A DNA stretch of 64,000 nucleotides, taken from assembly GCF_010435915.1 (NCBI RefSeq), contig NZ_JAAFZH010000007.1:239595-303594 (forward strand), given 5' to 3'. The DNA is from Spirosoma terrae. GTDB lineage: Bacteria > Bacteroidota > Bacteroidia > Cytophagales > Spirosomataceae. Position 1 is the first letter of the stretch, and each line of letters starts with the position of its first letter. Shown here piece after piece: positions 16,701 to 24,517 of this stretch. The translations under genes were made by a program, and so were the position numbers. The notes beneath the pieces are model-generated. The model was not told the origin of the DNA and did no database searches. It saw only the letters and a list, made by a program, of their open reading frames with translations.

Positions 16701-17198
16701 TTATTCAGTTAGGCCAAGCTCCTGCTTTACCGCATCATAGTTTGTCCAGTCGACCTGCTTGGCGGCCTCTTTCGGAACAACCACCCACCGAAAGTCACCA
16801 TCGATCGTTTCACCGGCTTTCTGCTGAAAACTGATAATACCCTTATCGTTCATGGCATAATAGGTGAACGATATGGACTGCTTGCCAAAACTGATTGGTA
16901 AGGCATACACGGCTTCGCCAGACGAATGGCGGTAAAAAGCGACTACAAGTCCACTTTCAACTACTGAATTTGTCACACAGCTATCCACAAATCCAGCCAT
17001 GTGCAATTGAGGTGCCTTAGGACTTGCCGCCCATACGCTGGCATCGATAGTGACCCAGTCAGAAACAGTTACTTTAGGGTTCGTTGCTACGGCTTGACTC
17101 GGTAAAACAATCTCTGAATCTGGCTGACAGGCAATCATGATCAGCTGACTGGCTACCAAAACAATAGTCAAAAGAAATTTCATACGTACAGTACTCAT
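16701..17198 (-). CDS. Putative lipoprotein of unknown function
   Basis: About 165 residues from the ATG at 17198 (ATG at 17183 is an alternative; the upstream in-frame codon at 17207 is GTG). A hydrophobic leader ends with IMIAC followed by QPDSE, an SpII-like site. The mature protein has two cysteines and an immunoglobulin-like strand pattern (WVTIDASVWAA, ISFTYYAMNDKG). The end of the protein (WTNYDAVKQELGLTE) is polar. No family is recognised. It converges on the signalling cassette, ten bases after the barrel gene. Confidence 0.6.
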   Translation of the reverse strand: MSTVRMKFLLTIVLVASQLIMIACQPDSEIVLPSQAVATNPKVTVSDWVTIDASVWAASPKAPQLHMAGFVDSCVTNSVVESGLVVAFYRHSSGEAVYALPISFGKQSISFTYYAMNDKGIISFQQKAGETIDGDFRWVVVPKEAAKQVDWTNYDAVKQELGLTE

Positions 17199-17296
17199 TC
17201 TATCCACGTATATGATTCAACGACCACCGTCCTTTTATTCGTACGTAAGGCTTCACCTTTGACAAAGTTCCGAAGGCTATCAACGATGTGGCACGC

Positions 17297-17336
17297 TAAA
17301 AAAAATACGCGCCACGGCATCCAGTCGTGGCACGTA
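17297..17336 (-). terminator. Terminator of bioB
   Basis: ATACGCGCCACG pairs with CGTGGCACGTAT (17305-17336) with a 9-base loop and one G-T type mismatch. On the minus strand the hairpin is followed by a run of T (the A-tract at 17297-17304). It lies 35 bp beyond the bioB stop. Confidence 0.8.
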
Positions 17337-17370
17337 TCGGGTAAATTTTAATGTATAAGCAAGCCAGTTC

Positions 17371-18375
17371 TTACAGGGCAGCCATTGGAATCTGCTCAAA
17401 AACAACGCTCGGCTGATCGCCATTCTTGAACGCTTTTCGTGGCCGAATATTCAGCGTCTGGAATAACTGCTGGTCAGCGTCTTCGTCGGGGTTGGGTGTT
17501 GTCAGGAGTTTATCGCCCGCAAAGATGGAGTTAGCTCCGGCCAGGAAACACAACGCCTGTTCTTCGGTATTCATGCGAACCCGACCCGCCGACAGACGTA
17601 CCATTGTTTTTGGCATGATGATTCGGGCCGTTGCAATCATACGTACCATTTCCCAGACCGATACTCTAGGCTGATCTTCAAGTGGCGTTCCCTCAACGGG
17701 AACCAGCGCGTTAACGGGTACAGACTCCGGGTGTTCAGGCAACGTAGCCAGCGTATGCAGCATACCAATGCGATCCTGATGAGTTTCGCCCATGCCAATA
17801 ATACCACCCGAGCAAACCGAAATTCCGGCTTTCCGTGCATGGCCGATGGTATCCAGCCGATCATCGTACGTACGGGTTGAAATTATATCGCCGTAGTATT
17901 CTTCGCTGGTATCGAGATTGTGGTTGTAAGCGTACAAGCCAGCATTTTTCAACTTTTCGGCCTGGCTTTCAGTCAGCATGCCTAGGGTGCAGCAAACTTC
18001 AAGACCCATTTCATTAACGCCCTGTACCATTTCCAGCACTTTGTCAAAATCGCGGTTATCGCGCACTTCGCGCCAGGCCGCCCCCATGCAAAAACGCGTA
18101 CTGCCTGTGTCTTTTGCCCGCTGAGCGGCCGTCAGTACCTCATCCACTTCCATCAGCTTGTGAACTTTCACATTCGTGTGATAACGAGCGGCCTGCGGGC
18201 AATAAGCACAGTCTTCGGGACAACCGCCCGTTTTCACCGACAATAAGGTACAGACTTGCACTTCCTGCGGATCGTGGTGTTGGCGGTGAACGGTAGCGGC
18301 CCAGTAAATCAGATCCAGAACGGGCGAATTATATATCTCGGTAATTTCTGCACGAGTCCAGTCGGTGCGAAGCAT
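17371..18375 (-). CDS. bioB: Biotin synthase
   Basis: 334 residues, the usual length. This radical-SAM enzyme inserts sulphur into dethiobiotin to make biotin. The SAM cluster motif is C52-x3-C56-x2-C59 ([12 protein letters not shown]). The second-cluster cysteines appear in RFCMG and VCCTLG, and the conserved [23 protein letters not shown] and RLSAGR are present. No other bio genes are adjacent. The start is an ATG at 18375 and a terminator follows the stop. Confidence 0.97.
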   Translation of the reverse strand: MLRTDWTRAEITEIYNSPVLDLIYWAATVHRQHHDPQEVQVCTLLSVKTGGCPEDCAYCPQAARYHTNVKVHKLMEVDEVLTAAQRAKDTGSTRFCMGAAWREVRDNRDFDKVLEMVQGVNEMGLEVCCTLGMLTESQAEKLKNAGLYAYNHNLDTSEEYYGDIISTRTYDDRLDTIGHARKAGISVCSGGIIGMGETHQDRIGMLHTLATLPEHPESVPVNALVPVEGTPLEDQPRVSVWEMVRMIATARIIMPKTMVRLSAGRVRMNTEEQALCFLAGANSIFAGDKLLTTPNPDEDADQQLFQTLNIRPRKAFKNGDQPSVVFEQIPMAAL

Positions 18376-18493
18376 AGATGTACAATTTTTAAATGACGAA
18401 ACGAACCCAATACGGCACGCTCTACCCTCATAGCGATGAGTTCAGATGATCAAAAATCGTAAACCAACGCGCTTAAATCAATACCAACCGCGT

Positions 18494-19699
18494 TTATTTC
18501 ATACCAAACAGTAAACGTAGTGCTTTAACAGGTCGGATCACGAGTAAACAAAGCCCAGCACAAACCACTAATGATGAGAGGCTTACCACTAAAAAACCGT
18601 CATAAACGCCCAGATTCGTCCGAGTCAGAACGTAGTAGCCAATCATAACGATTACGGTCTGATGAAGGATGTAGAATGGGTAAACAGCCTCATTTAGCTT
18701 CGGTAAAATCGGTTTATTGCTGTTCAGATAACGGTATCCGTAGGCAATTGTCATCAAGACCGAAAACCAGGTCAGGCCAATCCGGTTAAAACTAAATAAC
18801 GTTCGGATCAATACGGTGTCATGGTCTGGATCGAGTCCGAAAAGCGGGCGGGCTGCATACAGAATGATCGTACAGATCAGGGTTGCTGCCAGAAAATACC
18901 TTCGCTGGTCGGTAAGGATCGACCAGAACTCCCGTCGGCTGATCAGTATATAACCCAGCCAGAACAGGATCAGATTCTTCATAAAATAAGCCCAGTCGTT
19001 AATAAGCGCATGGGTTTCCTGGGGAAAGAAACCGCCCAGCACCAGATCGTTAAGCAACAGAAAGCCGACTAACCACAGGGCTCCGCCCGGCTTTTCGATG
19101 AGCCCGCCAATACGGTCAACAAACCGCTGGCCGCTATCGCTTTTCAACCAGCGAAACACGGGTATGCTAACCAGTGAATACAGAAACAGATAGGCTACAA
19201 ACCAAAGGTGATGCCAGCTAAAAGCGCCACCTTCGCCACCATCCTGATACGGCTGAAAACCGAATACGTTCGGATAAAACTCGCTATAGCTACCAGAAAA
19301 TCGTCCACGAAACAACCATTCGAAATAAATCTGTGGTGGAACAATAACGAACATGCCGAACACGAGCGGCACAAACAATCGCTGAACTCGCTCGCCCGCA
19401 TAAGCGCTAAAAGAACGCTTACGGAGCGCGAAGAATGTTCCGGCGCCTGAGATAAAGAACAGTAGCGGCATACGCCAATTGTGCAGCCATCGCATGATTA
19501 GTTCAAACGGGTAGCTGGTGGCCTTGCTTTGCACGTGCCATCCCCACGATACGTAGATCATACCCGTATGATAGAACAGCAACGTAATAATGGCAATGAT
19601 ACGTAACCAATCGAGGTCGTAGCGTCGGGAGGTAGACGTAGCAACGGGCTCACTAGCATCCATCGGGGTGGCTTTTGCAAGTTGTTTCGTAGGAATCAT
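18494..19699 (-). CDS. Acyltransferase family 3 membrane protein
   Basis: About 401 residues from the ATG at 19699 (MIPTKQ); an in-frame TTG at 19753 would add 18 residues, and M13 of this start is a further option. Around ten hydrophobic segments and the signature RYDLDWLRIIAI followed by FYHTGMIY (conserved His) match the acyltransferase-3/OpgC group, which transfers acyl groups to exported glycans or lipids at the inner membrane. Substrate unknown. A 37-bp sequence also found before the quinoprotein gene lies 67 bp upstream of the start. Confidence 0.85.
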   Translation of the reverse strand: MIPTKQLAKATPMDASEPVATSTSRRYDLDWLRIIAIITLLFYHTGMIYVSWGWHVQSKATSYPFELIMRWLHNWRMPLLFFISGAGTFFALRKRSFSAYAGERVQRLFVPLVFGMFVIVPPQIYFEWLFRGRFSGSYSEFYPNVFGFQPYQDGGEGGAFSWHHLWFVAYLFLYSLVSIPVFRWLKSDSGQRFVDRIGGLIEKPGGALWLVGFLLLNDLVLGGFFPQETHALINDWAYFMKNLILFWLGYILISRREFWSILTDQRRYFLAATLICTIILYAARPLFGLDPDHDTVLIRTLFSFNRIGLTWFSVLMTIAYGYRYLNSNKPILPKLNEAVYPFYILHQTVIVMIGYYVLTRTNLGVYDGFLVVSLSSLVVCAGLCLLVIRPVKALRLLFGMK

Positions 19700-19765
19700 T
19701 CGATTAAAGGCGTTTGTGATCAATAGGCCAAAATTCAGCCCTAAAAAGCCCAAAAACCCTCTCCC

Positions 19766-19802
19766 CCGATAACCATGAAGTTCGCGCCGACCGGGACGAA
19801 GT
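19766..19802. repeat. Dispersed 37-bp repeat, copy 1
   Basis: Matches copy 2 (23174-23210) at 33 of 37 positions, including the unbroken block GCCGACCGGGACGAAGT. It lies upstream of the minus-strand acyltransferase start. Copy 2 lies in the same orientation upstream of another minus-strand gene. Confidence 0.7.
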
Positions 19803-19858
19803 CTTTTCCTACTCTACAAAGCCCGTTGACGAATATTCGGAGCTGCTACGTATCCGGC

Positions 19859-20995
19859 TTATATCAAATCGAAAAATGAGAGATTTTCTGGTTTTTCGAT
19901 GCGATAGGCTTTGAGCCATTTTTTCAATACGCTGAGATCCGTGAACGCTTTCAAATCGGCTTTAATCTGTTTGATGTCGCGCTTGATTTGGCTGATATCA
20001 CTATTGAGGCTAAATTCCAGTGCAATGGGCGAGTTAATTAGATAGGCTGGTCTTCCCGTCATCCCCGACAGTTGGCTCTGCAACGTAAATAACTCATCAT
20101 CAATCTCCTGCGCCTGTTGTTTCAGAATTTTATTGTAGTATTTGAGCTGCTCTTCTGCCAGATTTTCAAGGTGTTGCTGATCGATACGTTCAAATTCGAG
20201 CTGTAATCGCAGCAACGCCAGCAGATCGCCTTTTTCATACGCTTCCGTTACGCGGTGCATGATGTCGGTCTTCCGCTGTTTTTCGGTTTCGTCGGGCTCG
20301 CGGTCGGGATGAAAGGTTTTCACCAAATCCATGTATAACGTCCGAACCGCCTTGGTGATGCTACGTTCTTCCGCTAGTTTTTTGGCTTCCCGTTCCTGCT
20401 GTTTTTCTGTTTTCGGCTTTTTAGCGCGTTTTTCCTGAGCCTGCTGCCGCCTTTCCGTTTCAGCGGCTTCCCGTTGAGCGATTTGTTCCTGCACATACGC
20501 CGTCATCTTCTGAGGATCGCTAACATCTGCGTTCTCATCGAACTGAATGCCAAACATACTGCTCATCATTTCCTTCATCAGGTCGGCCGTCAACTCATCC
20601 GATTCGGCATTGGTTTGATCGAAACCCTGGTCATCGTATTTATCATAAATGACTTTGAGGTCTGATAGTCCATACGTATCGATCAGTTCAAAAGCCATCT
20701 CCTGAATCAGATGAGCCAGCTTTTTCTTTTCCGTTTTTGTTAGCTTGCTTTCTTCATAAGCGCGGTCGAACATACGTACCATATCGGCCCGAAAGTTGGC
20801 GTACTGCTCCACCAACGGGCGATAATCTCTCTGAACACGTTGCTGGATTTTCTCGGCTGCGTTACGGAGGTCGGTTAGTTCAGCACTTACCTTTTCTATT
20901 TTACGAATCAGTCGATTAAATTCTTTCTGCGATTTCGATAAAATAGCCTTTTCTTTTGCGGTTCCGATTTGAACAAGTTGCTGTTGTCCCGACAT
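19859..20995 (-). CDS. Coiled-coil protein with an internal J-domain
   Basis: 378 residues, strongly charged, with coiled coil over ~15-100 and ~165-215. Residues ~212-275 look like a DnaJ J-domain: VRTLYMDLVKTFHPDRE with the HPD tripeptide at 229-231, then a helix rich in Lys/Glu. There is no Gly/Phe region or zinc domain, so it would be a class III J-protein that recruits Hsp70 to a specific client. The J-domain in the middle rather than at an end is unusual. Another coiled segment follows (~275-345). Client and role are unknown. Confidence 0.75.
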   Translation of the reverse strand: MSGQQQLVQIGTAKEKAILSKSQKEFNRLIRKIEKVSAELTDLRNAAEKIQQRVQRDYRPLVEQYANFRADMVRMFDRAYEESKLTKTEKKKLAHLIQEMAFELIDTYGLSDLKVIYDKYDDQGFDQTNAESDELTADLMKEMMSSMFGIQFDENADVSDPQKMTAYVQEQIAQREAAETERRQQAQEKRAKKPKTEKQQEREAKKLAEERSITKAVRTLYMDLVKTFHPDREPDETEKQRKTDIMHRVTEAYEKGDLLALLRLQLEFERIDQQHLENLAEEQLKYYNKILKQQAQEIDDELFTLQSQLSGMTGRPAYLINSPIALEFSLNSDISQIKRDIKQIKADLKAFTDLSVLKKWLKAYRIEKPENLSFFDLI

Positions 20996-21030
20996 GAGCG
21001 AATGGTTGTTCGATTACTGATGACTTATGC

Positions 21031-21074
21031 ATAATCAGCTGCTACGTATCTATCCAAACGTAACAGCTGATTAT
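21031..21074 (-). terminator. Hairpin after the quinoprotein gene
   Basis: ATAATCAGCTGCTACGT pairs with ACGTAACAGCTGATTAT at 16 of 17 positions around a 10-base loop, 63 bp beyond the quinoprotein stop. The stem contains TACGT. T-tract is weak. Confidence 0.6.
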
Positions 21075-21137
21075 AAAAGTAATCAATCGACCCACAATCA
21101 TCCAGCCCTAAGGCTACATTTAATCATTCCCAATTCG

Positions 21138-23129
21138 CTACGGCAATTTATAAGCGACTACGTAGTCACCGAGTTTTGTGCCTAGTTTGCCGTGGCCACC
21201 GGCGGCAATCACTACGTATTGTTGCCCATTCATCTGGTACGTCATGGGCGTAGCCTGCCCGCCCGCCGGTAAGGCTGCCTCCCACAACAAGCTACCAGTC
21301 TGGCGATTAAAAGCACGAAGATGGCCGTCTAAACTGGCGGCAACAAACACTAGTCCGCCCGCAGTAACCGTTGCTCCCCCAAAATTCAGCGAGCCCCATT
21401 CTTTAGCCTGCGGGTATTTGGATAAGTCCATCATGTAGCCCAGTGGCACTTCCCAGGCTAATGACCCTTTCGTCAAATCAACTGCTACCAGCGTTCCCCA
21501 GGGCGGTGGCGTCTGCATCGTAATGCCTTCTTTGCCAATTTTAAACAGGTAGCTCCGTTTCATTACGTATGGTGTTCCGGCTTGCATACCGGTTTCAGCC
21601 CGCAGGAGTTCTTCGTTGTTTTTTACAGAAGCCGCCAACTTTTCTCTGGGGAGCAGTTGGATGATAGCCGCCATTCGGTTGACATTCGTAATCAATAGAC
21701 CGGATACAGGATCATAACACATCCCCCCCCAATGCACCCCACCAACATTGCCTGGCGCCATGATAGTCCCCTGCAGAGAAGGAGGTGTAAATGGGCCTTC
21801 ATAACGTAGTCCACTAATCCGCTGATCGGCAACCGCCTTTTCAGCGGGCGTTACACCCCATGTCTCAAACTTTTGTAAACCCAGCAGTGGCAACGTAGTG
21901 GGAAACGGCTGAGTAGCGTGAGCGATTTCGCCCGGAACTGTCGATTTTGGCACTGGCCGTTCGTCAACGGGCAGCAGTGGAGCGCCTGTTTCCCGGTGCA
22001 GGATAAACAGGTGTCCCATTTTAGTACCTACCGCAACGGCAGGTATTTTCTTTCCGGTTTTTATGAACGTAAACCGTAAGGGCTGAGCAGCATTATCGTA
22101 ATCCCACAAATCGTGATGAACCGTTTGGTAATGCCAGACAACCTTGCCCGTCGAAGCCCGAATCGCCACGATCGAACTGGCGCATAGATTTTGTCCTAAC
22201 CGTTCCCCTCCGTAATAATCAGGGCTGGGGCTGGTGGTCGGAATAAACACCAGGTCGCGTTCCGGATCAGCCGATATGATCGACCAGGCATTGGCGGCTC
22301 CCGTCTGGTGGGCATTTTCTCCTTTCCAGGTATCGAATCCGACATCTCCTTTTGTCCGGGGAATTGGGTCCCAGCTCCAACGTAACGCGCCAGAAATTGC
22401 ATCGTAGGCCCGCACGACACCCCGTTCATAGTTGAACCGCTGATTGTCGCCCATCGACGAACCCACCACAATCATATTGCCAATAACGGCTGGTGGCGAC
22501 GTAACGCTGATATTACCTAACCCTTGGCGCAAATCGACGCTTCCTTCTTTTCCGAACGACGTAACAGGCTTACCAGTGGAAGCTTCCAGCGCAATCAGCC
22601 GACCATCGAGTGTGGCGACAAAAATACGCTTCCCCATCGCAGCCGAAGCACGCTTATCAGTAGTTGCTGGCCAGATCGATACCCCGCGCGACGTAATTTC
22701 GGATAAATCCTGACGCAGATAGACGTCAGGATCGTACGCCCATTTTTTCTGTCCAGTCGCGGCATCAATGGCAAAAACCCGAGAGGTGGGCGTACTAAAA
22801 AACAACGTACCGTCTACCATAATTGGCGTGGCCTCGAAGGCCGCCTTTTCTTCAGCATACGTGCCTTTATAAAGCTCCAGCTCGCCCGTCCGAAATGTCC
22901 AGGCGACGGCCAGTTTCTTTACGTTGGACGTATCAATCTGTTTCAGCGGGGAAAACCGCATACCGCCAGCATCGTTGCCATAAGCGGGCCATTCAACGTT
23001 ATTAGTCGGTTGTGCGCCAACCAGTCTGTAAGCCAAAAGTAAGATAAGAGAAACCAGACCTCTCCACCGGTACGTCGTCGTAAGAAGGGCTAATTCGTTG
23101 CATGTGTGCATAAGCGAGATTCTTTTCAT
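21138..23129 (-). CDS. PQQ-dependent dehydrogenase-like quinoprotein
   Basis: 663 residues with an N-terminal signal/anchor (~24-40, SLILLLAYRLVGAQ). The mature chain is an eight-bladed propeller of the membrane glucose-dehydrogenase/alcohol-dehydrogenase type: WPAYGNDAGGMRFSPL at the start, IWPATTDKRA, FDTWKGENAHQTGAANAWS, HYQTVHHDLWDYDNAAQ, GGVHWGGMCYDP and QYVVIAAGGHGK at the end. Members oxidise sugars or alcohols in the periplasm with PQQ. No PQQ synthesis gene and no cytochrome domain are seen, so the cofactor would have to be scavenged and electrons passed to a separate partner. A later start at M7 (23111) is possible. Confidence 0.88.
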   Translation of the reverse strand: MKRISLMHTCNELALLTTTYRWRGLVSLILLLAYRLVGAQPTNNVEWPAYGNDAGGMRFSPLKQIDTSNVKKLAVAWTFRTGELELYKGTYAEEKAAFEATPIMVDGTLFFSTPTSRVFAIDAATGQKKWAYDPDVYLRQDLSEITSRGVSIWPATTDKRASAAMGKRIFVATLDGRLIALEASTGKPVTSFGKEGSVDLRQGLGNISVTSPPAVIGNMIVVGSSMGDNQRFNYERGVVRAYDAISGALRWSWDPIPRTKGDVGFDTWKGENAHQTGAANAWSIISADPERDLVFIPTTSPSPDYYGGERLGQNLCASSIVAIRASTGKVVWHYQTVHHDLWDYDNAAQPLRFTFIKTGKKIPAVAVGTKMGHLFILHRETGAPLLPVDERPVPKSTVPGEIAHATQPFPTTLPLLGLQKFETWGVTPAEKAVADQRISGLRYEGPFTPPSLQGTIMAPGNVGGVHWGGMCYDPVSGLLITNVNRMAAIIQLLPREKLAASVKNNEELLRAETGMQAGTPYVMKRSYLFKIGKEGITMQTPPPWGTLVAVDLTKGSLAWEVPLGYMMDLSKYPQAKEWGSLNFGGATVTAGGLVFVAASLDGHLRAFNRQTGSLLWEAALPAGGQATPMTYQMNGQQYVVIAAGGHGKLGTKLGDYVVAYKLP

Positions 23130-23173
23130 TTGATGCTCAAATGTCCGCTACAACATGCAAAAGCTACTAGTTG

Positions 23174-23210
23174 CCGATAAATACGAAGTTCGTGCCGACC
23201 GGGACGAAGT
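23174..23210. repeat. Dispersed 37-bp repeat, copy 2
   Basis: Partner of 19766-19802 (33/37 identical). It stands 45 bp upstream of the quinoprotein start. It is also read in frame within a 27-codon open frame (23155-23238, ATG to TAG) that ends over the last bases of the AraC gene; whether this mini-ORF is translated cannot be judged. Confidence 0.7.
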
Positions 23211-23234
23211 TAACCAGCACGTCTTCGCCAGGAA

Positions 23235-24428
23235 TTAGGTAGATCGGGAGGTGGTGATTTGGTTCCGAAACTGAGCTGGCGTCTGGCCCGTTAACCGCTT
23301 GAAGGCCGTATGAAATGCCGAGGTCGAATTATAGCCGACCCGCTCGGCGATTTCGTCAATTTTCAGATTAGCGGTCGATGTATCGTTCAATAATCGTTGT
23401 GCCTCTGCAATTCGATACGTAGCCAGCCAGTCAAAGAACGTAACGCCAAGCCGGTCGTTCAGCAGTTGCGACAAATGATGCGGTGACGTATTAACTCGTT
23501 CGGCCAGTTTTGGCAACGATAAATCGCTCTCCAGGTAAGGCTTTTCGGCGTCAATCAGTCGATTCAATCGGGCTAACACAGCCTCTTCCAGTTCTTCGGA
23601 CAGAGACGATTTTTCGTATTTCCTTTTTGGCTCTACAAGCGGTAGCGGTTCAGTCTCTATGGCTGAAGGCTCCGGCTCTGGCTGACTCCGAAAGAAATTC
23701 GAACCACGCATGACCAGATAGCTGGTTGTATAGATCGTGAGGGAGACATACGTAGCCAGCAAGAAATCGCCTACATCCCGGTAAAACTGGGGCTTAATGA
23801 TCACGATTAATATAGGAACCAGGGCAAATAACCAGCTAAGCAAACGTAGTGAGCTCAGACCAGGATAGAGTACGTTCAATCGGTTTGCTCTGCGAATAGT
23901 GATCAAAGCCAGGACGGCGTAGATCAGGCAACTCAATAACGTCATCTCATTAATGAGGTGGCGCAGGCCCGTAAAGTCTTCTTCAATATATAGATCCGCA
24001 TGAATAGGCTGCAAGTCAGGATGCTGCGAATCGATGTAGGAGTTATACTTAAATTCTATGGGCTGATAAAACCAGGTAATGGCATTCACCAACCAGATCG
24101 CGAAAGGAATCAGATGCAGATACCAGCGACGAGGCAGCCGCTGCCATATACGGCTGAATACGTAGAAAAAGAACAAAGGGCCCAGTACAAAATTGAAAGG
24201 CTCGGCAAAATCGCCTATCCACAATACCCGAAACGTGTAGTTCGTGTAGTTCAGAAAAATTTCACCAACGATTGCCGCCAACGCCAGATTAAACAAGCCC
24301 AGACAACGGTTTGCCACACTACGTACCCGTTCGCCGGTCAGGAAGAATATTCCCAGGAAGATACCCTGTGCTACGCCCAACAGGATAATCAAGGCAAACA
24401 GGTCGAGGTGAATTGGCAGAACCTTCAT
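23235..24428 (-). CDS. Membrane-anchored AraC-family transcriptional regulator
   Basis: 397 residues. The N-terminal half holds about seven hydrophobic helices (IILLGVAQGIFLGIFFLTG onward to ~245). A proline/glutamate linker (~255-275) leads to a C-terminal AraC/XylS double helix-turn-helix (~290-397: LPKLAERVNTSPHHLSQLL, FFDWLATYRIAEAQRLL, IDEIAERVGYNSTSAFHTAF, GQTPAQFRNQ). This 7TM-AraC type is common in Bacteroidota; the membrane part presumably senses an envelope signal. It lies upstream of the quinoprotein gene in the same direction, 105 bp apart. Confidence 0.9.
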   Translation of the reverse strand: MKVLPIHLDLFALIILLGVAQGIFLGIFFLTGERVRSVANRCLGLFNLALAAIVGEIFLNYTNYTFRVLWIGDFAEPFNFVLGPLFFFYVFSRIWQRLPRRWYLHLIPFAIWLVNAITWFYQPIEFKYNSYIDSQHPDLQPIHADLYIEEDFTGLRHLINEMTLLSCLIYAVLALITIRRANRLNVLYPGLSSLRLLSWLFALVPILIVIIKPQFYRDVGDFLLATYVSLTIYTTSYLVMRGSNFFRSQPEPEPSAIETEPLPLVEPKRKYEKSSLSEELEEAVLARLNRLIDAEKPYLESDLSLPKLAERVNTSPHHLSQLLNDRLGVTFFDWLATYRIAEAQRLLNDTSTANLKIDEIAERVGYNSTSAFHTAFKRLTGQTPAQFRNQITTSRST

Positions 24429-24454
24429 TGAGTCGATTTTACGTAATGCAAGGT

Positions 24455-24494
24455 AAAAAAAAGACCTAAAAGGTTAGAGAAACCTCTTAGGTCT
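24455..24494 (-). terminator. Terminator of sppA
   Basis: AGACCTAAAAGGTT pairs with AACCTCTTAGGTCT (24462-24494) with one mismatch and a 5-base loop. On the minus strand it is followed by eight T (A-tract 24455-24462), 24 bp after the sppA stop. Confidence 0.85.
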
Positions 24495-24517
24495 ACTTGA
24501 GCAAAAGCTCCGTTTTC

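Noticed and set aside
17260..17370. Biotin-linked RNA element downstream of bioB
   Set aside because: The hairpin with an adjoining T-tract on the bioB strand is adequately explained as a terminator.
23155..23238. 27-codon ATG-to-stop frame containing repeat copy 2
   Set aside because: Too short to judge, only partly matched in copy 1 (which has no start codon). Kept as a repeat rather than a gene.
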